64,000 nucleotides of DNA from Arthrobotrys musiformis (taxonomy: Eukaryota > Ascomycota > Orbiliomycetes > Orbiliales > Orbiliaceae), in the NCBI GenBank assembly GCA_036971715.1, contig JAVHJL010000005.1, positions 3,410,001 to 3,474,000 of the forward strand. The letters are read 5' to 3'. Shown in pieces: positions 21,845 to 31,477 of this stretch (positions are counted from its first letter, which is position 1; the number at the start of each line of letters is the position of its first letter). The notes beneath the pieces were generated by a model, which saw only the letters and a program-made list of their open reading frames with translations, ran no database searches and was not told the DNA's origin. The position numbers and the translations under genes are program-made.

Positions 21845-23167
21845 ATGAGTGCCAGCCAGAAGAACCCCTCGGCTTCCTCTTCGGCTTCATCCTCTTCCTC
21901 ATCTTCACCTTCCTCACCACCCTCAGGGCGTGCCAGATCATCTACCCGGCCGTCTCCCGCCCGAACTGCAAAGCAAAAAAAAAGAGATGAACTTAAAGCC
22001 CAATCATCACCGACAAGACTCCTATCCGGTGCTCCACCGCCAGAGAGACCGTTCACACCCCTCATCCCCGTCGAGAAACTAAATAGACCGCTCGACCTCA
22101 CGCGGTTCACCCCCCCTCCTCTTCGTATAACAAACCAAAATGTGGCTGTAGAAAGCGGCTTTATAACCCCCGTGATCCCTATTCCCGTCCCCCCAGCCGC
22201 AGGACCGAGGTACACCCGCTCACCATACGATCCACCCCGCCCCCGCTCACCGGGGAATAAAACCCCTCGCTCCCCCTCCCCACCAAACCTCCTGACAACC
22301 CTCATCTCCCACCCTTCCTCCCCAGACCAACAAGAAACCGGAGAATTCGACATAACGAATCCATCACACATCACCACCCGTCGCCTCCGTTCTCTCCAAA
22401 ACCCGCGCTTGAGGCCCCTCTGGCACTCCGAAGGCCGTGCCACCGGGAATCTCTGGGAAACACTGGATCCCTACCCCTCACCGGGCCACTACCGCCTCCT
22501 CCCGCCTAAGGCGGAATGTAAGGATACAGAACCGTTCATAACATCCTTCACCTCCTCTAGCATAAAACTCCCGCCGGAGGGGGGGACGAATACCCTCGGC
22601 TGGATGAAGGCGCGAATTAACCCCACTATCGCCGGTGTATTCGCCTCATACGAAGCTAATGATCTACAAGGCGGATGGGTGTTGAAACACCAGTGGGCCG
22701 GATGTTGGATTTCGCTTGACGGGAAGATGGGGTGGTATAAAGTCCCCATGGAGGATCATTTGGGTCCCGGGGCTACTAGTAGCGGGAAGTGGCCGGGGGT
22801 GGAGTGTCTTGGTTCCGATGGGGAGAGGGATGTGGTTGGGAGGAGGATTAGGTTTTTGGGGGAGTATTATGAGACTATTAGGAAGAGGGAGTTGAAAGAG
22901 AAGGTGGAGTTGGAGAAGGAGGAGGAGGCGGTTTTGAAGGAGAGGGAGGAGAGGTGGGGGGTTAGTAAACTACGTCGGGAGAGTAGGATGGAGGCGTTGA
23001 GGAGGAGGGGGGTGGATTATCAGGAACTGGTACAATCTTGCTGTGAGGGGGCAGCGGAGGCTTCGGGGAGCGGAACTGTTACATTAGATCCCCCGCGCGG
23101 GGCATTTTCTACGAATACGGGGTTGGCTACGGAGTATATAGATCCCATGGGGTTCGGACTGGATTAG
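21845..23167 (+). CDS. Pro/Ser-rich hypothetical protein
   Basis: A single exon of 440 residues, beginning with a long Ser/Pro/Arg-rich disordered region (about 1-200) that looks nuclear or cytoplasmic. From about 230 to 330 lies a more ordered part with GGWVLKHQWAGCWISLDGKM and IRFLGEYYETIRKRE. A charged coiled-coil-like segment rich in EKEEE follows at 340-375. No signal peptide or known domain was seen. It begins 190 bp after the previous gene on the same strand. The reverse strand holds a 240-codon shadow frame. Confidence 0.75.
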   Translation: MSASQKNPSASSSASSSSSSSPSSPPSGRARSSTRPSPARTAKQKKRDELKAQSSPTRLLSGAPPPERPFTPLIPVEKLNRPLDLTRFTPPPLRITNQNVAVESGFITPVIPIPVPPAAGPRYTRSPYDPPRPRSPGNKTPRSPSPPNLLTTLISHPSSPDQQETGEFDITNPSHITTRRLRSLQNPRLRPLWHSEGRATGNLWETLDPYPSPGHYRLLPPKAECKDTEPFITSFTSSSIKLPPEGGTNTLGWMKARINPTIAGVFASYEANDLQGGWVLKHQWAGCWISLDGKMGWYKVPMEDHLGPGATSSGKWPGVECLGSDGERDVVGRRIRFLGEYYETIRKRELKEKVELEKEEEAVLKEREERWGVSKLRRESRMEALRRRGVDYQELVQSCCEGAAEASGSGTVTLDPPRGAFSTNTGLATEYIDPMGFGLD

Positions 23168-23442
23168 CTTTTTTTTGGGGAAAATTGGTTTTATGTTTGT
23201 TGATTCGTGGCAATGGAAGTTTGATACGAGTTATTTGAGCGGGTTTTTTGTAGATGATGTGTGATCGATCGCTGCGTATATGGTGGTTTTTGGCGTTATT
23301 TTTTGAGCGGTGGATTTGCATTTGGGTATAAGTTTATAATTTATTCTGCGGGCCTTTTCGTCTTTCTGTCAAAGACTTTACTTCTGTTGTTTACTCCATC
23401 ATTGTCGAGTATCGTTTATAACAGCGTATAAAATCGATTACC

Positions 23443-23673
23443 ATGCCCCGGTTCCAATCAAACCTAGATTCGATCTCCGAATCCCTCGAGGAGCCGGAAC
23501 AAAGTAAACCCAAGCCGACGGTGTACCGTAAGCTGGAGAGCTCGTTTGGGACGAAGGGGCTCATGGAGGCTTTCGGGCGGATAGATTTGGGGTGTTCTGA
23601 TCCTACCACCACGGCTTCCACCGAGAGTACTGAGAGTTCCTCGGGTGAGAATTCGCCGACGAGGGCGCGATGA
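23443..23673 (+). CDS. Small 76-residue hypothetical protein
   Basis: A single exon starting MPRFQSNLDSISESLEEPEQ and ending in a Ser/Thr-rich tail. Acidic and hydrophilic, with KLESSFGTKGLMEAFGRID in the middle. No signal peptide. It lies between two well-supported genes and its composition is protein-like, but the length alone does not prove it. Confidence 0.5.
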   Translation: MPRFQSNLDSISESLEEPEQSKPKPTVYRKLESSFGTKGLMEAFGRIDLGCSDPTTTASTESTESSSGENSPTRAR

Positions 23674-23736
23674 GGTATGCTGATAATTTTGGGATTATAT
23701 TATGGGTATTAATTATTATACAGTATATCTATCCAT

Positions 23737-24603
23737 CTACAAAACCATGAAACCGAGTACTCCAACCACTACAGCCGCCACAACATTCGCACCACTAATC
23801 CTCATCGCTGCTGCGGAGTTCTTCTTATCGCCACCCGAGGAGTTAGAGGTAGTAGCCCCACTCTCCAACATCTCCGCGGTGATATCGGACTCTCGCGTCG
23901 GATAACCACTGGTATCGATATCAGGACATGCTTCTTCGAGCGTGATCATGGGTAAATCCCCGCCTTCGCGACCTTCTGTTACGTTCGTTGGGTCGTATTT
24001 GTAGATTGTCTTGATGGGGGCGAAGAGGTATGCTGATTGGGTGCCGCAGGTGTTTTCTTTGCAGAGGGTGTCTGGGTTTGAGATGTTTAGGATGGCGGGT
24101 TGGGTGAAGCCTGATGATGTCGAGGAGAGGAGGCAGTATGATTTCGTCGATCTGGATATAATTAGTATTATTTCAGGTGGAGGAAGTGGGGGTACATACA
24201 AGTCTAGAAGGCATTTGGAGTGGTATGCAGCAGTGATGTAGTACTGCCACACATCCTGCGTGGTACTTGTGATATTATCATCGAAAAACCCATCGCTCAT
24301 CAAACCGAAGTAATTCAAGAACGTCTCGCCTTCGCAACCGTCCCCGCCGCGGACCCATTTGCGAAGGGAGGTGAGACAGGTCGAGGTGCAGATTTTGTCG
24401 AGTTCGGCGGCGGTGGGGGATTGCTGGTCTGCGAAGGAGTTGGTGATGACCGAGGGGTCGCAATCGATCGTGGCGTTGTAGGCTGCGATGCAGGCTGCGT
24501 TTGGGGTTGTGCCGGCTGGGACTTCGGGGGTTGAGGCGTCTGGGAGGGTTAGGAGGTTGAAGGACGCCAGCGCGCCTGGGAGGAGGGCCAGGAAGAGGAG
24601 CAT
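23737..24603 (-). CDS. Secreted Cys-rich protein, probably GPI-anchored
   Basis: The frame is open throughout, but a 48-bp in-frame intron (24152-24199, donor GTATGT, branch CTAAT, acceptor CCAG) is likely, leaving exons 24603-24200 and 24151-23737 and 272 residues. There is a signal peptide of about 13-15 residues. An N-terminal domain follows with Cys spacing and motifs (CIAAYNATIDCD, ELDKICTSTCLTSLRKWV) like those that precede LysM domains in fungal secreted proteins, but I see no LysM motif afterwards. The C-terminus is Ser/Asn/Gly-rich and ends in a hydrophobic segment, as in GPI-anchored proteins. Several N-glycosylation sites are present. Likely a cell-wall or plasma-membrane surface protein. 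Confidence 0.75.
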   Translation of the reverse strand: MLLFLALLPGALASFNLLTLPDASTPEVPAGTTPNAACIAAYNATIDCDPSVITNSFADQQSPTAAELDKICTSTCLTSLRKWVRGGDGCEGETFLNYFGLMSDGFFDDNITSTTQDVWQYYITAAYHSKCLLDLYVPPLPPPEIILIISRSTKSYCLLSSTSSGFTQPAILNISNPDTLCKENTCGTQSAYLFAPIKTIYKYDPTNVTEGREGGDLPMITLEEACPDIDTSGYPTRESDITAEMLESGATTSNSSGGDKKNSAAAMRISGANVVAAVVVGVLGFMVL

Positions 24604-26400
24604 GTTTATATTGACCGGAATATAAATTAAACGAGTGTGAGTGTATAAATGAACGACTTTCGAAGTAACGAACGTGATGTCTACCCAAAAAAATAAAAAT
24701 AAAATAAAAATAAAAACTAAAGAGAAAAGAAAAAGGCGGCTCTTCGTCCCCTTTTAACCTTTTCTCAAAGGTCGACTGTAACATCGAATGTTACTCATAA
24801 ACATGGATATCCCACCTCCTATCGTATTTCCAACGGTTTAGTTCGCTCCCGCTTTGAGAAACGCAGCCAAAACGGAGTTTTTGAACTGCTTGATTGGTTG
24901 CTTCGACGCCTCGTGTGGGGTTCTGCCGGGACTAGTGCGTCTGGGCGCAATTAACCTCACTCCTTGGCGAGGATGTTTCGGCCGGGGTGGGGCCACAGAC
25001 GTAAGATTCTGTAACGTTCCGAGATCCGTTTGTTTGGGTCATAGCGGCTCTTTCAGTTCTGCATGAATGTGCATAAACATCTGCGGTTCTGCATAGGACA
25101 GATCATGTCCTTTGGGTGCTTTTTGAGACAAAGGTTTATCGCGCGGGGTATTCTTTTTGAGAAATACTTATCGATACGTTTGGATTCGGTTATGCACCCG
25201 AAAAGGGGGATATCTGGCATGTTGGACTGCCGTTTTGGATACGAAGACAGGGGTGTGGTTCATGCCTGTTGGTAGGTAACTTACTGGCTTGGAAGTATTT
25301 GGAACCAGAGGAGAGATAGTTCTGGGAGGTTGTCTCAGAAGCTTGTGGGTTATTTTGGAGTTGAGGTTGTGGTAGAGGGTTATGGATGCTGTGCAACATG
25401 GGAGGTAACACCATCTCTGTCGCACGAACGAGATCTGGATCTGGATCTGGACAGCGTGACATCACAACGGAAGTGACTTCTCGATCCTCATATAGCTATA
25501 GCCACCAATATGTCTACGGATCTTTGATAGTCTCGTGGCTCTTTTATATACACGAATACTGCGTATTTACATACATATAGGCTACGAAGATATGTATCAC
25601 TCTTTTCGTTCGCGTTCTCCCAGGCAGTGAACCTCAACATGCAACGTGCATGTTGATTTGTTTTCCATATATGATGGGGTCCAAGAGCTCCATACCACGC
25701 TATCGAACGAGTATAGGTTCGGTTTGTATAAGTATATACCTATATATCCCACTACAAGCTACATAGTTTACTCCTCAAGATCTTAAGATGGAGGGAGCCC
25801 ATAACATGCGTTGACTCTATAATATGGATATATATACCATGGATCTGGGGTACTAGTCACGCCAGCTAGGCGAAGTATACCAAACTACATCATATGAGGA
25901 CTACTCTATAAAAGTGCATCGAAGTTTTCCTCTTGGTCATGCATATAATATAAGAGGACCCTATTCTGGGCTTGTTTCCATCAATAAGGGCGTAATATTA
26001 CGCGGAGGCCAGTGCTCTATCGGATCGTTGCTCTGATCCCTGTTATATCAACTAATTCATAATATTAATATAAATAGTGATATATCCCGCGTATATCAGC
26101 TTCTGAGACGAGTATATAAACAATCAACCCAACCGAGAGAACTCTTTTTCATCATCCTTCAACTCTCCTCACTTCACTTCATCTCACCTCTCCTTAGTTT
26201 ATCTCATCTCGAGATCTCAGGAACCCTCCCTCATCTATTCCCCTATCTCATCTTATTCCTCCTTGATGTCTTCTTTGTCGGGATCGCGGTTGTTCCTATG
26301 ATTCAAAATAGAGTTGAAAAGGCCACCGCGTACCGAAAACGGTACATTTTACTCCATACTTCATCCCTACATTTCATCAGATTTCTCGACGATCGCAGTA
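24604..26400. other. Intergenic, AT-rich from 25.5 to 26.1 kb
   Basis: No gene supported. On the plus strand TATATAAA at 26113-26120 and a CT-rich leader at 26150-26275 form a typical fungal promoter for the gene starting at 26401. The stretch 25.5-26.1 kb is rich in TATATA steps. Confidence 0.55.
26113..26275 (+). promoter_or_regulatory. TATA box and pyrimidine-rich leader
   Basis: TATATAAA followed about 30 bases later by a CT-rich stretch, the usual core promoter layout of filamentous ascomycetes. The next good ATG is at 26401. Confidence 0.5.
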
Positions 26401-28172
26401 TGGCCTTCACATTCATCATAACTACTCCACCAGGAATATCACCCTCAGATGACGCCGAGGCAATAAATCAGTCAAGCGAAGACGAACAGTTCACGTCGGT
26501 CAAACCGCCCGACAGTTAATAGCGCTGACAGGGAAAACATATACGGTTATGTGCTATCAGGCATATACAGAGTAGTAAGAGAGTTGCAAGATCAGTCTCG
26601 TAACCAACTCGATTCAAATACGCTCCAAGCCACTGACGATCAAAGGCCCTAAGCTTTCCTTAGAGCAATATAAATCTCTCAAGCTTAAGAAATCACCCAT
26701 ATATGCAGAGACATGGTTCTTGGCTATATGCCGCATTAGTTTGCCACATTCTCTACAGCACAAGCTCACCTTATCGATGAACCGGGCGGCTGCAAATATA
26801 TCCAACGAGGTAAGTTTTCACTCCGATAGCGAATTAGTATTCCGTCTAATAATCTTATTCCTAGGCGAGATGAGGGAAGCTGGGTAGGACGTCACTACCG
26901 CCTCATGGGAGTCTATGGAAACGAACTCCCGGAAAGGCGAGACGTCATCATAAATCTCAGCCTGCAAACCCGCAGAAGTCTGCCGACGAAAACGAAGGAG
27001 TCAGCCGAGTTGCTGTCGAACCAGGTCGCGCTGCAGAACCATCTCAAGCGCCAAAAGCGAGTGTTATAGCCCCGGGCCACTATGAAGTCCATCTCCAAGG
27101 CCTGGTATTTACTTGATGTGAGGGGTTTGGCGGCGGCCCGATCCGATTTGTCATATGCCACAAGATAGCAATATGCCGACCAAGTCGCCAAAATGATCCC
27201 AGACATGGAAGGAAGCCCGCAACCAGGGCTCATGGAAAGGGTAAGCCACAGCTTTAAGCCTCATATTACCCACCTTTCGAATGCTAAATAAACGTGCTTT
27301 AGAAGAAATGTCGAAATATCGCATCTCGAAATCGCACTAGCTTGTGCAGGGCATATCAAACCAACTGCTAGTCACTACCTTATATCCTCAAACGAGCCTT
27401 TGAGCTCAGTGTTGGCGAAACTTCAAATGCATCGACCGTTCGTCCACCTAACCATTCATTTTTTGTGGAGGTGAACACAACAATGATTGGCGGATAGCTT
27501 TCATGTAGTTTGGCCGGCGGAACAGGACCCAGGCTCGGAACATACGCTGCAAGCAATTCTTTCGAAGGATGAGACTGCAACGTAGTCAACCAAGGACCAA
27601 ACAGCAATACAAGCCACCAGAAACAGCGTCTTTGGCTCTGTATGAACGACATATGCGAAGAATACGGCTCCAGTCCATTGAATAGTCTTGAAAGCTAGCC
27701 GGTGGTTCGGGGGCGGCGCCGGGCTATCAACGATGTGCAAAGAGACATATGGCCTTGCGGATCCAACCTAAGCCAGCGAGGATTAAAAAATACCCCCTCG
27801 CGCGGGACATACTCATCCCAAAATGGAACAATACGCACCTCGGGTCCCACATCACTTACGTCGTTCCCGTCGTGCGGAGAGTTAATTCAGGACATATACG
27901 GCCACTGTTACTATATGGTGGCTGATAAATTCCTTGTAAGCAGAACGCAAAGGGAAGAATGACCCCACACTGCTGGGGCGTTTGGGATTAGGGATACACG
28001 CAATGTTGGAACAGAAGTACCCATTCGTTATCAGTAACAGGGAGCCCTCGGTTGAACCGCCTGACAAAGTCCGGCAGCCGAAATTCTCGTTTTGGTACGT
28101 ACTTCTCTATTACCAGCCAGATTAAATAGTTCCCCCAACTAACACTTTAGGGACTATAGCACGACCGAGTAG
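26401..28172 (+). CDS. Partly resolved multi-exon gene, possibly decayed
   Basis: The ATG at 26401 (MAFTFIITTPPG) follows a clear promoter. Three canonical introns are seen: 26810-26864 (GTAAGT), 27241-27302 (GTAAGC, TGCTAAAT branch) and 28095-28150 (GTACGT, CTAAC branch). The last exon reads MLEQKYPFVISNREPSVEPP and onward to SFWDYSTTE and a stop at 28170-28172. Exon-like pieces in between include KLKKSPIYAETWFLAICRIS and NELPERRDVIINLSLQ. The opening and a YEVHLQGL segment vaguely recall the fungal transcription-factor-like proteins that begin MxFTFV, but this is weak. Frames do not all join, so it may be a pseudogene. Confidence 0.4.
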
Positions 28173-28764
28173 CCAGAACCAAGGGCTCTCGCAATGTATC
28201 ATTTTTTGGTGGGCTAGCACAAAGAAGGGTGCTTACCTATCGGTAAGATATTCATTGAGTTTGAATTTTGTTTGGTTTTGTTTGGTTTTGTTTAGTCTAT
28301 TTATTCTCTGAGGTGGATATCGATACTGATGGTTTTGCTTGGTTATAGTTGTTGGCCCTCAACTGTTTCGAAGCCATGCGCACGTGAGGATTACGTCCTC
28401 CATGCTTCATACCTTCAGAACTTCCTACCATTATATGAAGAGAGACCTTAGTCATATTATTAGAACTTCACCAGTTACGAATTCCAGAGCTTGCAACTCA
28501 CAATTTCACAATTTATTCGAAGCCGCCAAACGCAACTAAGTTACAACGCAGGGATCGAAGGATCCCTACAATAGTTCGTAGCATATATTACTCCCGGCAT
28601 TATGTGCTGGAGGAACTATGGCTATGCCAGAGAAATGAAGGAGGCATGTCGAAAAAGGAGTCAAAAAGGGTATACCAACTCTTAAATTTATGAGAAAATC
28701 CATTATGGAGTGAGACTAACTGGCGGGTAGGAATAGGGCTGCGTCGGTGCAAACCGCCTCTTTA

Positions 28765-28798
28765 TCTCGCGGGGACGTTGCGTATCTTACCCGCGAGA
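28765..28798. repeat. 9-bp perfect inverted repeat
   Basis: TCTCGCGGG at 28765-28773 pairs with CCCGCGAGA at 28790-28798 across a 16-base loop. Confidence 0.65.
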
Positions 28799-28965
28799 AA
28801 CTTACACTTTAACGGGCGGGGCGAATTGGGGTTGGAGTTGAGGGCAAGTTGGCCGAGGGTGTTTTCATTGGTATCGGATGATAAAGGTGGAAAGGGGCGT
28901 GCGGCCGACTGATTGCCGGTTGTTAATGGTAGGGATGATTTTCTTATAGACTGTTATATACGTAT

Positions 28966-28992
28966 GGGGCCCACCCCTCTCCCCTGGGCCCC
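28966..28992. repeat. 8-bp perfect inverted repeat
   Basis: GGGGCCCA and TGGGCCCC separated by 11 pyrimidine-rich bases. Confidence 0.6.
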
Positions 28993-29687
28993 GACTGCCG
29001 ACGACTGCAATTCTGCCCTTGAATGGGCAAAAAAGAATTGGCTATATTGCCAACTTTGCGCCGTACGTGAATGGGGGTTTTGGGGCGAACAGGGTAGTTT
29101 TAACTGGTGTCGGGGGGGGGGGGATGTTTTTTGTAGAAAAAAGCACGGAGGACGGATTGACGGGTGCATTCAGGGATAGCTGCGTTTGTGTCGGAAGGCT
29201 TATGAGTGACTGGGTGTCTATATTGCCATTACTACTACTATTGCTATAATTATAGTTCTCTTTTGTGGTTGAGTCAAAATACCTGTAGACAGCCTATTGG
29301 ATTTTCCAGGGCGGACCCTAGGAGTTTTAGAATTATAAATAAAAATTATTGAACCTGAAATGGGGTTTGGTTGGTAGGCTGTAGGCTTTGAATTTAGTCC
29401 TCGAGCCTCTGCTTTGCAGTTGATAACTCTGGGGCGGAACGCGAGTAGGTGCATTTGGTTTTCATGGTTTGGTGTGGTTGTTTGGTAGCTACCGGCGGGT
29501 ACTTGGTCAGCTTACTGTCGAGGATGCGGGTATTAACAGCCGGGGGTACTGGGGTTTAGCTCTCGACGTTTATGGGCTTCTCACCGTAAGTTTGAATATT
29601 AGCTCCTTGTATACTTATGGCAGGTTTTATACGCCGTAAGGCGGCGTCGGGGAATTTCACCGGTGGTATATTAATATATTCAACTAC

Positions 29688-30035
29688 CTAGATACCCGCT
29701 GGAAAATATTGATTGCCGTTAATGCGGTTCTCGGCTTCTAATTTACGTTTAAGTGTTTGGTTTAAAAGGAGATATGGGTCTAGAAAGGCGCTGCGGTGTG
29801 GAGGTAGTCCTGCTACGTTACCCCCTTTACCTGCCGCCGTGAAGAATTTCGAATATAAAATCTTTAACCAAATGCGCTGCCTGAACTGTTTCCTCCCCAC
29901 CATCCTGATATCGTCTATAAACGCCGCTACAAAGTCTGACACCGATCCGGCGAGAAGTCTTCCATCACTGCCCGCTCCTGAAATATTCTCGGAGAGAGCG
30001 GTCACCTGTGCGCCAAGGAGTGGTTGTACGTACAC
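29688..30035 (-). CDS. Possible exon of an unrecognised gene
   Basis: An open frame of 115 codons containing GRLLAGSVSDFVAAFIDDIR, with a protein-like mix of residues. The opposite strand also has an open frame here (29713-30177), so one of the two is a shadow. No promoter or partner exon was established. Confidence 0.25.
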   Translation of the reverse strand: MYVQPLLGAQVTALSENISGAGSDGRLLAGSVSDFVAAFIDDIRMVGRKQFRQRIWLKILYSKFFTAAGKGGNVAGLPPHRSAFLDPYLLLNQTLKRKLEAENRINGNQYFPAGI

Positions 30036-30631
30036 TGATAATCGGTACTGTTATTTTCATCTCAACGCCAGGGGCGGTGAGAAGATAGTGGTTGGGAAGG
30101 AGTGGACTGTATTATGTGTTTACGGCGGCTGTGTTTGGCGGGGGAGGGGTGTTAGTAGGACTGAGTGTTTTGCGTGAGTTACCCTTTTCCTTTTGGGATT
30201 GTAAGGGGGGCTAATGTGTGTAGGAGGGATATGGCGAGGGGTGGATGGGAGAGTGTTTTGGTTTGTGGAGGGGGCGGGGGTGCCGGTTGATATTGTGGCT
30301 GCTTATTAGTTCTATTGCTGCTTTATATACCCGGATAGTGTATAGGTTCATTTGGAAAGGAAATAGGGTTCGATTAAATATTATTATTGAAGTACATGCT
30401 TTTCTGTGGATTGTGAATTGCGCCGTTTTGAACTCCCTGGACAAATGAAAGCAGATTTAAAGAAAAGTAGGAAACGCGAAGGGAGGATTGGCGGGCTGCT
30501 GTTTGGCCCGTGTGAATGGCTGGTGATTTGTATACATGTTTATGTGTATTAACCAAGCCAATAATAATAATCATCCCTCGCGTGTTAACAAGTTATCACC
30601 TATGCGGTGACTCAAAGCGAAGGGGGTTCGA
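30036..30631. other. Intergenic, downstream of the AT-hook gene
   Basis: Nothing recognisable; presumably includes the 3' UTR of the minus-strand gene that ends at 30632. Confidence 0.5.
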
Positions 30632-31477
30632 TTAAGCATTCTGCTTATTCTCCGTAGCGCCTTTACCCAGCAGTGCGACGATAATGCAGATAAAGATCTT
30701 TTGCCTGACCTTGGCCGGCGCCTTGAGGTGGGCCATGCTCGCTGCCAGTTCGCTCGTGCTGGATGATTCGATGATTTCGGTTAACGAATTACTGATCTCT
30801 GCGGCTTCGGTGGCGTTTTCGGAGTCGTCGAGCTTGCTGATCAGCTCCTGGAGCCTTGAAGGGTGCTCTGGTGAATTCTTGTCACCGGCGTCCGTTTGCG
30901 GCTTGATTTCTGCGGTTTGATCGTGGCTTCGATCATTGGTTTCTTGGACTTCGTTGGTTTCTGGGGTTGGTTTCTTCTCCTTCTCTGGGGAGGTAGGTTT
31001 CGACGTCGCCTTCTTCGGCGGCCTGCCCCGACGACGAGGTGAGGGCGCAGCCATAGCTTTCGCCATCGCATCCATCAAATTCGGAATCTTCGATCCGGCA
31101 AATGGATCCCCTTCCTCCAACTGTAAAGGACTAATCCTACCCCCCTCCCCAACCTCAACCGCAAACGAATCCCCATCTTCGATACCCCCCGTCGAAAGTC
31201 TGGATTTCTTCCGTCCGGCGAGCGGTGAGACTTCTAGTACGTTCCCCAGACTGCTCCTTCCGCGTTTCTTGGTCCTGGAGGCGGAGGCGGAGGAGAGGCT
31301 GAGGTTGAGTAAGCCGCATGCCTGGCGGGCCGGGGTGGATGAGACGTTTATAGCTTTGATGCGGGATGGGGTTGGTGTGTGGGCGGCCATGTAGGCGGGT
31401 TTTTGAGAGGCGGGGGTGGTGGGGCGGGATGGAGGGGATGGAGTGAACTTTTTGGCGTGGGCGCGGGTGAAGGGCAT
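30632..31477 (-). CDS. AT-hook nuclear protein
   Basis: A single exon of 281 residues. It is Ser/Pro/Lys/Arg-rich and mostly disordered, with a classic AT-hook RRRGRPPKK near residue 150 and basic clusters such as TKKRGRSS and GRKKSRLS that look like nuclear localisation signals. An acidic and helical part (about 205-265) with EISNSLTEIIESSSTSELAA follows, then a hydrophobic C-terminus (IFICIIVALLGKG) that is unusual for a chromatin protein. The AT-hook indicates minor-groove binding of AT-rich DNA. Targets and partners are unknown. Start at the first ATG (MPFTRAHAKKFTPSPPSRPT). Confidence 0.75.
   Translation of the reverse strand: MPFTRAHAKKFTPSPPSRPTTPASQKPAYMAAHTPTPSRIKAINVSSTPARQACGLLNLSLSSASASRTKKRGRSSLGNVLEVSPLAGRKKSRLSTGGIEDGDSFAVEVGEGGRISPLQLEEGDPFAGSKIPNLMDAMAKAMAAPSPRRRGRPPKKATSKPTSPEKEKKPTPETNEVQETNDRSHDQTAEIKPQTDAGDKNSPEHPSRLQELISKLDDSENATEAAEISNSLTEIIESSSTSELAASMAHLKAPAKVRQKIFICIIVALLGKGATENKQNA

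Larger units (their letters stand above)
28173..29687. other. Intergenic region with inverted repeats
   Basis: Holds a TTTGG/TTTTG-type microsatellite at 28261-28300, two strong inverted repeats (28765-28798 and 28966-28992) and a G10 tract near 29110. No gene supported. Confidence 0.5.

Noticed and set aside
21721..22443. 240-codon minus-strand open frame
   Set aside because: It is the antisense shadow of the Pro/Ser-rich gene at 21845-23167.
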